Source: Sternotherus odoratus
Lineage: Eukaryota; Chordata; Testudines; Kinosternidae
DNA: 64,000 nt
Reading direction: 5' to 3'
Assembly: GCA_032164245.1 (NCBI GenBank)
Contig: JAVMKO010000002.1
Location: 177,512,920-177,576,919 of the forward strand
Shown here: piece after piece, positions 59,701 through 63,665 of the stretch
Numbering within the stretch: the stretch's first letter is position 1
How the letters are laid out: the number at the start of each line of letters is the position of its first letter
Made by a program: the position numbers and the translations under genes
Notes under the pieces: model-generated
Databases searched by the model: none
The model's input: only the letters and a program-made list of their open reading frames with translations
What the model was told of the DNA's origin: nothing

Positions 59701-61948
59701 TCCTTAAAGCTCTCACCCTATGAGCTAGTATTTGGCCGACCACCGCTAGGGGTCCACCACTTGAAAGGGGATACTTACCTTCTGGGAAAGCAAGATCTTA
59801 TTAGAGAAGTTCAGCTCCTAAGCAAAGTGTTAACTCAATTATCCACCTACGTTAGTGAGCTCAAGTTCCCTATCCCCGTCACTGCTCTGCACCCTTTCTC
59901 CCCAGGAGATTCTGTATGGCTCAAGGATTGGAAAACTAACCCCTTGGGACCTAAATGGAAGGGCCCTTATACTGTTCTCCTTACCACTCCCACTGCTGTT
60001 AAATTAGCCAGTGTTAAGCCATGGATTCATTATACCCGTGTCAAGTCTGATCACACATCGCCTCCACCCAACTGGCAGATCTCTGTAAAGAGCTCCAACC
60101 CTCTGCAAATCGTCTTCCGCAAACCAGCCCAACCACCTAGTCAGCAAGATGCTCAACCTACCTCTTGTGAGTCAGGTGACCAAGCACCACTCTGAAAACC
60201 TGCACTACTGTATGAACATTTGTTATAATGTATTCCTTAGAAAATCTTATTCACCTGTTGCCCCAAAACGTTACTGTAATGTTTCTCAGGGAAAGGGGCA
60301 GAGGTGGGTTTGTTTAATGTTGTGCGAAGTATATTATTTTTGGTATTTTTGTGTATAATAAGTTCTCCTTTTCAATCTTATCTTAATATGTTATATATTC
60401 TGTATGTCCGAAAAGTAGTTTAGATCCTGTAATCTGTTATGGTCCAACAAAATAATGTTAATGTTTAAAATTCATCAATAACTGGTAACAATGATGTTTT
60501 AGAATGTTGCTAGTTTGCAATAACTAGCAACAAGAAAAAGGAGGGAATGTGAGGGTTGAAGAAAGCAAATAATGATAAATGTTGATGCAGATATGTAAAG
60601 ATCAGAATATAAGATCTCCATTAAGAAAAATGATAGATAGTTATAGTTTATTGTTAATGTGTACTTTTAAAAAAGGTTATGAGAATGTTTTAAATCAATC
60701 ATGTAACAATCGGTTTTTGCACAATTATACGGTCACTACCTCATCAAAAGTAATATGCTGCTATTGCATGTTCTGTGCACAAGCAATGCAACAATCCTGC
60801 AAAAAGGGCGCGAAATTCTGTCCAATCACGCTGTTCCTACCACGTGCCTGCCCCACGTGCGTAGTCTAAATCTGCCTAGCAATATGGGATAGCCAATCAT
60901 GTAACACATAAAGAAACTGCGTAGTTAACCAAGACTATAAAACTGTAAGTTGGGTGTGGTTGGTGTGGCAGTTTTCTTCACGCTTTTGGGCGGCTGCCAC
61001 CTCGGCCGAATAAACACGTTTTGTTTTAAGTCTCATTGGTCTCCTTGAACTTATTACTGGTCTCCCTCAATAGCCTAGCGAACATCCCGCTACAACACAA
61101 GATGATTTAGTCAGGTGGAAGTTGGGGGAAGGGGAAAACCTTCCAGAGCCTAAAGTGCACTGGTCAGCAGTGACTAACTAAACACGATAAGCACCGGTCT
61201 CAAGGAGACGAAGGTGGATTTTGATCTGACACAAGACACGTTGCTCCAATTTACAAGACACCTGCACGATAGGATGGTTTTTCAAACAACTGTCGATCGT
61301 TAGCATTAGCAACCAGGCTGATTCTGCAGAACACTGGAGACTTTGTTGATCAATAAGACTGGCATGGTGGGTATGTGAGCCTATCCCAACATCTCTCCCC
61401 TCCCCCCCGCATGCACAGATCTCTGCACCATCCCTAGACGAGTCTGAATCGCGGTCAAACAATCCCGTCGGTCTCCGATTCAGGGCTGACTTCCCGCTTC
61501 TAGAGGCGGTGAGACAAGCCTGACACCGAGCCCCCAGCAGCTGCTGGTTTTTTAACTCCCTGGCCGACCTTTCCGCGCTGCCTGCAGGTGCCGCCCAGCC
61601 AGGAGCAGCTGCTGATCCCCGGAGGCTGCTCAGCAGAGGCAGAGGGAGCCGTTTCGCTGCGGTCTGCCGGGACTGCGGCTCCAAGCCGGCTCTGGCTGAT
61701 GGGGAAGCAGAAGAACCGGCGCAACGCCCCTGCTGCAGACGGCGAGGCTGTGGGCGCCGTAAGCGGCAGCCTGACGAGCAGCGAGCTGCCCTCCCTCTGC
61801 CTCCGGGGGGGGGGGGGGTGTGTTACACCCGCAGCCCTCCCAAGGAGCTTCCCGGCAGGGGTCCAGGCTGGCGGCAGCTACTCACCGTATAGAGCAGGTT
61901 GAGCGCGCACAGGCAGTTCTTGGAGCAGGTGAAGCCCCCGCAAACCAT
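32637..61948 (-). CDS. TSPAN13: TSPAN13, tetraspanin 13 (gene-level entry)
   Basis: Six coding exons on the - strand: 61886-61948, 41661-41828, 36567-36647, 33775-33888, 33272-33388 and 32637-32711, giving 205 residues (human 204). All introns are GT-AG and all junctions are phase 0. Four membrane spans are visible: about 22-40, 45-68, 74-97 and 166-187. The large extracellular loop carries the tetraspanin CCG motif (C128-C129-G130) and further cysteines at 140, 144, 152 and 155. Potential N-glycosylation sites are N113 (NNT) and N135 (NSS). Tetraspanins organise membrane microdomains; the specific partners of TSPAN13 are poorly defined, though links to calcium-channel modulation have been reported. 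Intron 1 is 20 kb and holds most mobile DNA of the window, including an antisense provirus. Confidence 0.96.
33272..33388 (-). CDS. TSPAN13: TSPAN13 exon 5
   Basis: Acceptor CCGTTACAG, donor GAG|GTGAG. Encodes [20 protein letters not shown], the end of the large loop with three cysteines, then most of the fourth membrane span ([15 protein letters not shown]). Confidence 0.95.
33775..33888 (-). CDS. TSPAN13: TSPAN13 exon 4 (CCG motif)
   Basis: Acceptor TCTCCTAG, donor GCT|GTAAG. Encodes [20 protein letters not shown], then [18 protein letters not shown] with the family-defining CCG. Confidence 0.95.
34018..34340 (+). repeat. CR1 LINE 3' end in TSPAN13 intron 3
   Basis: The + strand translates as [18 protein letters not shown], the usual last residues of CR1 ORF2 and its downstream region. 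It continues with 'ccagaagctgggaatgggcg' and ends 'tggccattcttatgttc'. It is the sense-strand counterpart of the fragments at 15.2 and 24.6 kb. Confidence 0.8.
34540..35440 (+). pseudogene. Decayed CR1 reverse transcriptase
   Basis: Fragments in two frames match the CR1 RT order: [20 protein letters not shown], then [20 protein letters not shown] with [20 protein letters not shown], later FINDLEE, then a FSDDTK stretch replacing FADDTK, and [20 protein letters not shown]. Stops and frameshifts separate these blocks. It lies in TSPAN13 intron 3, on the opposite strand to the gene, and is a different insertion from the CR1 3' end just upstream. Confidence 0.8.
35441..36010. other. TSPAN13 intron 3, remainder
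   Basis: No feature apart from an AACA/AG simple repeat near 35618-35641. Confidence 0.5.
36011..36294. mobile_element. Small MITE with a perfect 20-bp central hairpin
   Basis: Left end TTAGGGTATGGCTACA; the reverse of the right end reads TTAGGGCTGGGCTACA. The interior contains 36064-36083 pairing perfectly with 36090-36109 around a 6-nt loop. Superfamily not assigned; the TTA at the extreme ends would also fit PIF/Harbinger. Confidence 0.6.
36567..36647 (-). CDS. TSPAN13: TSPAN13 exon 3
   Basis: Acceptor TTTCTTCAG, donor CAG|GTAAGA. Encodes [20 protein letters not shown], then ALNKEQQ: most of the third membrane span and the start of the large loop. Confidence 0.95.
36739..37206. mobile_element. 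hAT MITE (CAGGGGTGGGCAAAC family) with C-rich interior
   Basis: Left end CAGGGGTGGGCAAACGTTTT; right end GTTTGCCCATCCCTG. Perfect 8-bp target duplication ATGTACAC at 36731-36738 and 37207-37214. The interior (36830-37100) is a long C-rich tract ('ccccaccccctccag'-like words) with a G-run near 37150. It lies in TSPAN13 intron 2. Open frames here are Pro-rich by-products of composition. Confidence 0.9.
37215..38740. other. TSPAN13 intron 2, no feature recognised
   Basis: AT-rich, non-coding, without clear repeat boundaries. Confidence 0.5.
38741..39049 (+). mobile_element. hAT MITE (CAGGGGTAGGCAACC family), copy 2
   Basis: Same family as 28735-29054 and same orientation. Perfect 8-bp target duplication GTCTAATC at 38733-38740 and 39050-39057. 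The right half shares 'aatttaattttaatgaa' and 'cttatagaaagagac' with copy 1. Confidence 0.88.
39058..41660. other. TSPAN13 intron 2, remainder
   Basis: Contains L2/MIR-tail-like blocks at about 39262-39350 and 41545-41610 (word 'tgtacagcaccaagcacaat'), and a 17-bp word 'tgctttagacgagaaac' in tandem at 40600-40645 (about 2.6 copies). No exon signal. Confidence 0.5.
41661..41828 (-). CDS. TSPAN13: TSPAN13 exon 2
   Basis: Acceptor CCCCCTCTAG, donor TTT|GTATCC. Encodes 56 residues from [20 protein letters not shown] to KHHQVLLFF: membrane spans one and two with the small loop between them, and the start of span three. The tempting GTGTTA after CAG is not used; human exon content supports the downstream GTATCC donor. 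Confidence 0.94.
41829..43200. other. TSPAN13 intron 1, distal part
   Basis: No feature recognised except a 14-nt A-run near 42805. Confidence 0.5.
43203..43435. mobile_element. Foldback MITE fragment (TAAGGGCTTGTCTACA end)
   Basis: The left end TAAGGGCTTGTCTACAGG is typical of a common reptile MITE. Inside, 'aaagtggccttcatttagtt' is followed by its inverse 'caaatgaaggccactta', making an imperfect hairpin. The right terminus is not found and may have been lost before the composite MITE at 43491. Confidence 0.5.
43491..44683 (+). mobile_element. Composite TA-target MITE with GC-rich hairpin array, copy 2
   Basis: Flanked by TA (43489-43490 and 44684-44685). Same ends, same palindromic head and same right end as 4041-4792, in the same orientation. 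The element is 1,193 bp against 752 bp, the difference lying in the array. It sits in TSPAN13 intron 1, antisense to the gene. The head palindrome carries few differences from copy 1, so the two are closely related. No transposase is present. Confidence 0.82.
43680..44600. repeat. GC-rich minisatellite of hairpin units inside MITE copy 2
   Basis: About twice the array length of copy 1. Units again alternate between a hairpin of the form GCCCGGCTCCCCG/CGGGGAGCCGGGC with a 3-nt loop and facing TTGACAGCTCCCGC / GCGGGAGCTGTCAA words. Unit variants (for example TTCCCGCTGCGGGGAGCCGAG) recur in regular order, which suggests growth by block duplication. All long open frames here are Pro/Gly/Ala repeats on both strands and are not genes. 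Confidence 0.85.
44686..46832. other. TSPAN13 intron 1 with a purine tract and a hairpin
   Basis: G- and A-rich purine tract at about 44963-45014. An inverted repeat at 45153-45246 (arms near 'acctggctgtactgaagtca' and 'tgacttcagtggagccagg') resembles a common reptile foldback repeat. No exon recognised. Confidence 0.55.
46833..47506. mobile_element. hAT MITE with purine-rich internal minisatellite
   Basis: Left end TAGGCTGACCATATTTCC; the reverse of the right end reads TAGGCTGACCATACGTCCC. Perfect 8-bp target duplication TCCATGCC at 46825-46832 and 47507-47514. 'Aaaacgggac' is repeated near both ends. The interior, about 46950-47300, is a degenerate array of 'ggatggagggagagagaag'-type words, followed by a CGG run at about 47344-47360. 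The long open frames on both strands come from the low-complexity array. Confidence 0.88.
47515..50664. other. TSPAN13 intron 1, no feature recognised
   Basis: About 3.1 kb of AT-rich non-coding DNA. Short open frames are at chance level. Confidence 0.5.
50665..51007 (-). mobile_element. hAT MITE (CAGGCTTGTCCAA family)
   Basis: Ends CATGGGTGTCCAATC and TTGGACAAGCCTG are inverted. Perfect 8-bp target duplication ATTTACAG at 50657-50664 and 51008-51015. It contains 'gggccgcatgcggcccacgg' near the right end and a tandem 'acgagttgtcttgggccac' duplication near the left. Orientation follows the right end being the usual consensus start. Confidence 0.88.
51143..51520. mobile_element. TA-target MITE with GC-rich internal tandem repeat
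   Basis: Ends CCGTATTTTTCGCCCTATAA and the reverse of CGTCCTATAAGACGAAAAATACGG are inverted. TA lies at 51141-51142 and 51521-51522. Inside, a 43-bp unit starting CCGGTTCCCCCC is repeated almost perfectly three times (51234, 51277, 51320), followed by an inverted GC-rich partial copy and a T-run. No coding capacity. A third example in this window of a MITE that has captured or grown a GC-rich array. Confidence 0.85.
51728..52021 (+). mobile_element. TA-target MITE (CAGTAGACTCTCGATTATCC), copy 1
   Basis: TA at 51726-51727 and 52022-52023. Left end CAGTAGACTCTCGATTATCC, right end the near-perfect reverse (GGATAATCCAGAGTCTACTG). Pogo/Tigger-like ends. The opposite-orientation partner lies 660 bp downstream. 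Confidence 0.88.
52321..52350 (+). repeat. Short hAT-like left end
   Basis: 'cagtggtgggcaacctgtgg' resembles the left end of the CAGGGGTAGGCAACC family, but the rest of that element is missing and Penelope-derived sequence follows directly. Confidence 0.4.
52351..52485 (+). repeat. Penelope-derived fragment with partial hammerhead core, copy C
   Basis: The + strand reads GGCTATAGCCCAC (stem II), GAAA (core), GCTTATGC (stem III with loop) and then the shared 'aggtgccacaagtattcctc' and 'agctgtgttagtctatttcc' words. The CUGAUGA half of the core is missing, because the left boundary falls within the stem. It could not form a complete ribozyme. Confidence 0.65.
52685..52983 (-). mobile_element. 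TA-target MITE (CAGTAGACTCTCGATTATCC), copy 2
   Basis: TA at 52683-52684 and 52984-52985. Same family as 51728-52021 but inverted: the 'ccagctctggctttgttgcc' block here is the reverse of the block in copy 1. Confidence 0.88.
52986..53605. other. TSPAN13 intron 1, provirus flank
   Basis: No feature recognised except the 4-bp direct repeat ACAC at 53602-53605, which matches the base-for-base flank after the provirus at 61095-61098. Confidence 0.6.
53994..54000 (+). promoter_or_regulatory. LTR TATA box
   Basis: TATAAAA, about 40 bp after the second CCAAT box. The same signal in the 3' LTR is at 60936-60942 and points toward the TSPAN13 first exon. Confidence 0.8.
54067..54072 (+). terminator. 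LTR poly(A) signal
   Basis: AATAAA in R, followed by a GT-rich stretch ('acacgttttgttttaagt'). The copy in the 3' LTR (61009-61014) would end the genomic RNA. Confidence 0.8.
54158..54175 (+). promoter_or_regulatory. Primer-binding site for tRNA-Pro
   Basis: TGGGGGCTCGTCCGGGAT, identical to the proline-tRNA primer site used by murine leukaemia-type viruses. It lies 5 nt after the LTR. Confidence 0.95.
54176..54714 (+). other. Proviral leader
   Basis: 539 bp of untranslated leader that would hold the packaging region. GG|GTGAGT at 54231 is a possible splice donor, but with env gone there is no obvious message for it. The region is GC-rich and without a convincing long frame; GTG at 54685 is in frame with gag but is not preferred to the ATG at 54715. 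Confidence 0.6.
54715..56532 (+). CDS. gag: gag polyprotein
   Basis: Open for 605 residues. The ATG at 54715 is chosen because it gives MGGSGSK, an N-myristoylation signal that directs matrix to the membrane. A PPPY late-domain motif for ESCRT recruitment is at 137-140. The capsid-like part contains the gammaretroviral blocks [14 protein letters not shown] and a major-homology-like [20 protein letters not shown] charged, coiled-coil-like stretch ([17 protein letters not shown]) and an RG-rich segment follow. Nucleocapsid has one CCHC box at 533-546 (C-X2-C-X4-H-X4-C). It ends with UAG at 56530. No frameshift or internal stop was seen. Confidence 0.93.
   Translation: MGGSGSKEDRKTPLTCMLEHFGEFKKRIPTGSRKAGLLKKFCEKDWPAFPIQPTWPAIGTLDMDIIRDVLNFTGHQHPDQYPYISAWFDIVEENPSWLQRYTKCLVLRTRTQRRLRGTPEESKPIYLSPPDDKSLAPPPYMPLPVVPAAPLEPMPIPQAPTVPPPSVAGMSVSNSPTDSGRLGLQQLEESVAKLQQLLTPGRKPEDHDSNRDEKRNITKEHSYALRSRDRDTSPVRQFPLRVVNQLIPPPPDNPTGQYRVQGVYQHVPFTSSDLLNWKASKAPWTNDPTAIATLVEGIIGTHYPSWMDISQLLQMLLSPEERTLVLSQGREEARIEYGTRDPNGLLDFMDNTFPTIRDPRWDPNTPDSKIALDLYHRLLVRALKRGPPRVVNLRKIHDLLQDKEETPGAFLERLREGYRKWSPYDMDNESEDSPGSQALKNSFISQCAPDIRRKLQKDQGLVHMNMGRILEVAARVYAAREGEEERKAEEKVKKRAQLVAAVFQDNYNGKGRGNAQRGGGRGRGRGRLGFTQCAHCFQVGHWKNECPNKESENTSESEKGRGGPHNRGNRKEYGAPVWSKAATAQTLEGDTFGMAVIEDWAGNQD
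56530..56596 (+). promoter_or_regulatory. Putative gag-pol stop-codon readthrough signal
   Basis: The UAG is followed by an open frame continuing without a break into pol. 56540-56548 can pair with 56581-56589 (9 bp, two G-U), and 56535-56539 with 56592-56596 (5 bp), across a 32-nt loop. Murine leukaemia-type viruses place a pseudoknot about 8 nt after the same stop; here the first stem begins 7 nt after it. Whether a true pseudoknot forms is not shown. Confidence 0.6.
56533..60195 (+). CDS. pol: pro-pol polyprotein (protease, reverse transcriptase, RNase H, integrase)
   Basis: Open from the gag stop to TGA at 60193; 1,201 residues counted from the first ATG (56590), and all residue numbers here use that ATG. 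Expression is expected as a gag-pol readthrough product. Protease: catalytic DTG at 16-18 (LIDTGATRS). Reverse transcriptase: YADD at 331-334, where gammaretroviruses normally have YVDD. RNase H: acidic residues D636 (TDGSS), E675 and D696 (YTDSKYA), plus HCKGHQHG. Integrase: an HHCC zinc domain, then D905, D963 and E999 with D35E spacing, and a GPY motif at 1125-1127. No internal stop or frameshift was found. Length matches a complete gammaretroviral pol. Confidence 0.94.
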   Translation, partial: ARPVPRTPTEVFTTGPGEPMVCMNVGGQFIDFLIDTGATRSVVNTKVAPESQLQTTVVGATGQMKPCPYLQERACKLGSHVVTHKLLYIPECPIPLLGRDMLSKLRATLTFDSDGNMKMQLGEKPSPTQSLMLALPVEEEWRLYTSMENRQDWQAFNIPGVWAEDNPPGLAVDIPPIIIDLKPMATPVSIPQYPLPRKAVIGIHEHLQKLSDTGIIVKCQSAWNTPLLPVEKPDKSFRPVHDLRAVNKRVIPLHPVVPNPYTLLSLVPANAKWFSVLDLKDAFFCLRIAPISQPIFAFQWEHPDTGQKTHMTWARLPQGFCNSPSLFGQALAQDLVPLTQGGNRWNILQYADDLLVAARTYTECTEATANLLKHLYLKGYKVSKKKAQLVQQEVKYLGFKLTKGIRMLDIERKEAVCAIPTPTNRRQVREFLGAAGFCRLWIPNYATLAKPLHEATKGGAADPFIWTETQQKGFEDIKSALMTAPALGLPDLEKPFTLYVGERKGIAVGVLTQTIGSWPRPVAYFSKQLDTVIQGWPPCLRAVAAAALLAEEASKLTLGQPISLKCPHAVVTLMEHRGHHWMTNTKLLKYESILVDNPSVTISVCSTLNPATILPVEEDPTEKHDCLQVMEEVYSSRPDLLDTPLATPDSVLFTDGSSFIDQGQRLAGYAIVNDQGTVCEAKALPPGTSAQKAELVALRRALELATGQKVNVYTDSKYAFLTLHAHGAIYRERGLLTSNGQKIKHADEILALLDAVWMPKQVAVMHCKGHQHGEDPVAKGNRQADEEARNAARQQSPAIHIQHLNVAEMIPAEVHYTAQEQLWAEQEKGVKRSGLYVLPNNKIFLPAVVAWELIQELHQQTHLGSTNLTELLDRELYINGLHSLTRRAALRCQTCAKHNPRVGPLRPPGVQHIGYSPMESLVVDFTEMPKSGKFKYLLVAVCTYSGWVEAWPTTNEKAEQVTKALLRDVIPRFGLPLHIGSDNGPAFVHRVIRSLSVLLGITWKLHCAYHPQSSGKVERMNRTLKDALGKICQETDLSWTVALPMVLLRVRCTPTRSLKLSPYELVFGRPPLGVHHLKGDTYLLGKQDLIREVQLLSKVLTQLSTYVSELKFPIPVTALHPFSPGDSVWLKDWKTNPLGPKWKGPYTVLLTTPTAVKLASVKPWIHYTRVKSDHTSPPPNWQISVKSSNPLQIVFRKPAQPPSQQDAQPTSCESGDQAPL
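60149..60358 (+). CDS. Small open frame overlapping the pol end (possible env remnant)
   Basis: A 69-residue frame, offset from pol, starts 47 bp before the pol stop. That is where env begins in gammaretroviruses. It shows no signal peptide, surface/transmembrane cleavage site, immunosuppressive-like domain or membrane anchor that I can recognise. It may be a fragment left by the deletion that removed env, or chance. Confidence 0.25.
   Translation: MLNLPLVSQVTKHHSENLHYCMNICYNVFLRKSYSPVAPKRYCNVSQGKGQRWVCLMLCEVYYFWYFCV
60196..60547 (+). other. Post-pol region and polypurine tract
   Basis: Only 352 bp separate pol from the 3' LTR, too little for env (usually about 1.8-2 kb). The last bases, AGAAAAAGGAGGGAA (60533-60547), form the polypurine tract that primes plus-strand synthesis and directly abut the LTR. 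Confidence 0.85.
60548..61094 (+). repeat. 3' LTR
   Basis: 547 bp, reading identical to the 5' LTR across its length. Its promoter signals point toward TSPAN13 exon 1, which begins 792 bp further on in the opposite orientation. Confidence 0.95.
61099..61885. other. TSPAN13 intron 1, proximal part
   Basis: Becomes GC- and CpG-rich from about 61430. A G-run lies at 61807-61819. No second exon was recognised. The overlapping frames on both strands follow from GC content. Confidence 0.55.
61886..61948 (-). CDS. TSPAN13: TSPAN13 exon 1 (start codon)
   Basis: ATG at 61948 and donor ACG|GTGAG. Encodes [20 protein letters not shown] then T, the cysteine-rich cytoplasmic start typical of TSPAN13 and TSPAN31 (palmitoylation-type cysteines) and the beginning of span one. 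Confidence 0.95.
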
Positions 61949-62171
61949 CTCGCCAGCGCCCTTGGCCGCGGCGGGAGAACGGGGCTGCAGCGGGCGGAGC
62001 CGGAGCGGCCCTAGGGCTGGCGGCTGCTGTGCGAGCGCGCGCCTCTTCCCTCGCGGCGCAGGGCAGGTGGCAGCTCGAGCCCGGGGTGCGCTAGGAACTC
62101 ACGCGCCCTCCCGGCCTGTCGCGCCGGCTATGCCACCTCCGGGGGGGGGGGGCGTTGGGAGCGGCGCTCGC

Positions 62172-62214
62172 TGATTGGCTGCACTTCGGGCGCAAAGGTA
62201 AAAAATATGCAAAT
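62172..62214 (-). promoter_or_regulatory. TSPAN13: Candidate upstream promoter elements of TSPAN13
   Basis: On the - strand a CCAAT box (ATTGG at 62174-62178 on the + strand) and an octamer-like ATGCAAAT (62207-62214 region on the + strand) lie 225-270 bp upstream of the ATG. The transcription start is not fixed by the sequence. Confidence 0.4.
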
Positions 62215-62420
62215 AAGTGGAGCGCTGGAGGGTGGTGGTGGTGGCGGCGGCTGGGATCCGGGAGGGGGAGGGCATCGGCCCAACTGCCGCGGGGAGCCCA
62301 GGTGAGGTCGGCGGTGAGAGCCGCAGCTGCAGCCTAGGGAGCAAAAGGTGACCCGCAGCGAGCGAGATGTGCACTATGGAGGGTGCATCTGCCCCGGTAG
62401 GTGCCCACGGGCTTGAGGCG

Positions 62421-62805
62421 TCTGGAGCTTGTATTTGTGTGCGCCTGCTTTAGTAGCAGGGTTCATTTGTCTGAATCTCATCCTCTCCCCCGCCTATCCG
62501 CTATGCTCAGCTCTGAAAACACAGGAGGTGCAAGGAGATTGCAAACCTGATTCAGCTCTTGGAGTTTTAATTCCTGAGGCCAGGACAGCCGGCTTGACCA
62601 GCAGGATGACCACAGATCTAAACTATCGATATACAACTCCGGGTGCTAGATAAATAGTTAAGCATAGACACTGTGAAAGAATGTAGTGCAAGTACACAAG
62701 TTGCACATGTTAAGAAATGAAAACCTGCTCTGGGTTTGCAGAAGTAAAAAACTGAAAGGATGACTAAAGAATGGTAATAGTTTCTTACATAAGAATGTTT
62801 TCTGT
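62421..62805. other. Upstream flank of TSPAN13, no feature recognised
   Basis: GC content falls back to the background level. No exon or repeat end is clear. Confidence 0.5.
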
Positions 62806-62811
62806 ATGGAA

Positions 62812-62906
62812 TAAGAACAGGAGTACTTGTGGCACCTTAGAGACTACACATTTATTTCACCATAAGCTTTTGTTGGCTATAGCCCACTTCATCAGGTGCA
62901 TAGAAT
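62812..62906 (-). ncRNA. Penelope pLTR hammerhead-ribozyme relic, copy D
   Basis: On the - strand CTGATGA (62895-62889) is followed by a stem GTGGGC/GCCAAC with one mismatch, then AAAA in place of GAAA, then AGCTTATGG. This is the order of a type I hammerhead as found in Penelope-like elements. The changed GAAA and stem III suggest it is inactive. It lies directly 3' of the Penelope coding remnant on the same strand, which supports the assignment of copies A-C. Confidence 0.65.
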
Positions 62907-63216
62907 GGAACACACAGTAGGTAAGATATATAGATATATACACACACAGAGAAAATATGTAAAGGTGGAACTTGTCATACCAATTCTAAGAGGCTATTTC
63001 ATTTAGATGGGCTATTATCAGCAGGAGGAAAAAAAAACCTATTGTAGTGATAGATGGTTGACAAGAAGGTGTGAGGATACTTAACATAGATTCAGTTAGT
63101 GTAATTACCCAGCCAATCTCAGTCTCTGTTTAACCCTAATTTGATAGTGTCCAATTTGCTAATTAATTCCAGTTCAGCAACTTCTCCTTGGAGTCTGTTT
63201 TTGAAGTTTTTCTGTT

Positions 63217-63662
63217 TTAAAATTTCACCTTCAAGTGTGTTATTGAGTGACCAGTGAGATTGAAGTGTTCTCCAGCTGGTTTTTGAATGTTATGATTCCT
63301 GATGTCAGATTTGTGTCCATTTATTCTTTTGCGTAGAGACTGTCTGGTTTGATCAATATACATGGCAGAGGGGCATTGCTGGTACATGATGGCATATATT
63401 ACATTGGTAGATGTGCAGGTGAATGAGCTCCTGATGGCGTGGCTGATGTGATTAGGTCCTATGATGGGGTAGGTTGAATAAATATGTGGACAGAGTTGGC
63501 ATTGGGCTTTGTTGCAAGGATAGGTTCCTGAGTTAGTGTTTTTGGTGTGTGGTTGCTGGTGAGTATTTGCTTCAGGTTGGGAGGTTGTGAGTTCTGTATG
63601 GAATCTATTCTTGTAATTTCCATGTTAGAGTTCTGGCTGTTGTATACTCTGCTCAACTCCAT
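63217..63662 (-). pseudogene. Penelope-like element endonuclease (GIY-YIG) remnant
   Basis: The - strand translates as GTYPCNKAQCQLCPHIYS (cysteine motif), SSFTCTSTNVIYAIMYQQCP, then AMYIDQTRQSLRKRINGHKS with PAGEHFNLTGHS. This is the C-terminal GIY-YIG endonuclease region of Penelope-like retroelements, with IYA and YID in place of GIY and YIG. A stop at 63217-63219 and a frame change near 63540 break it. The element's 3' end (copy D) follows to the left, so the relic spans about 62806-63665. Confidence 0.82.
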
Positions 63663-63665
63663 TTT

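Larger units (their letters stand above)
53606..61094 (+). mobile_element. Endogenous gammaretrovirus-like provirus, env-less, with identical LTRs
   Basis: 7,489 bp from TGTGAGGG to CTACA, flanked by the 4-bp duplication ACAC (53602-53605 and 61095-61098). In order: 5' LTR, proline-tRNA primer-binding site, leader, gag, one in-frame UAG, pro-pol, a 350-bp remnant, polypurine tract, 3' LTR. Class I (gammaretrovirus-like) features are the 4-bp duplication, tRNA-Pro primer, gag and pol in one frame split by UAG, a single CCHC box and a GPY/F integrase tail. Both LTRs are 547 bp and I found no difference between them, so integration is recent. The env gene is absent. It lies in TSPAN13 intron 1, antisense to the gene. 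Confidence 0.95.
61430..62420. promoter_or_regulatory. TSPAN13: GC-rich, CpG-dense region around TSPAN13 exon 1
   Basis: High GC and frequent CpG compared with the AT-rich surroundings; covers exon 1 and the upstream region, as expected of a CpG-island promoter. CpG ratio was judged by eye, not calculated. Confidence 0.75.
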
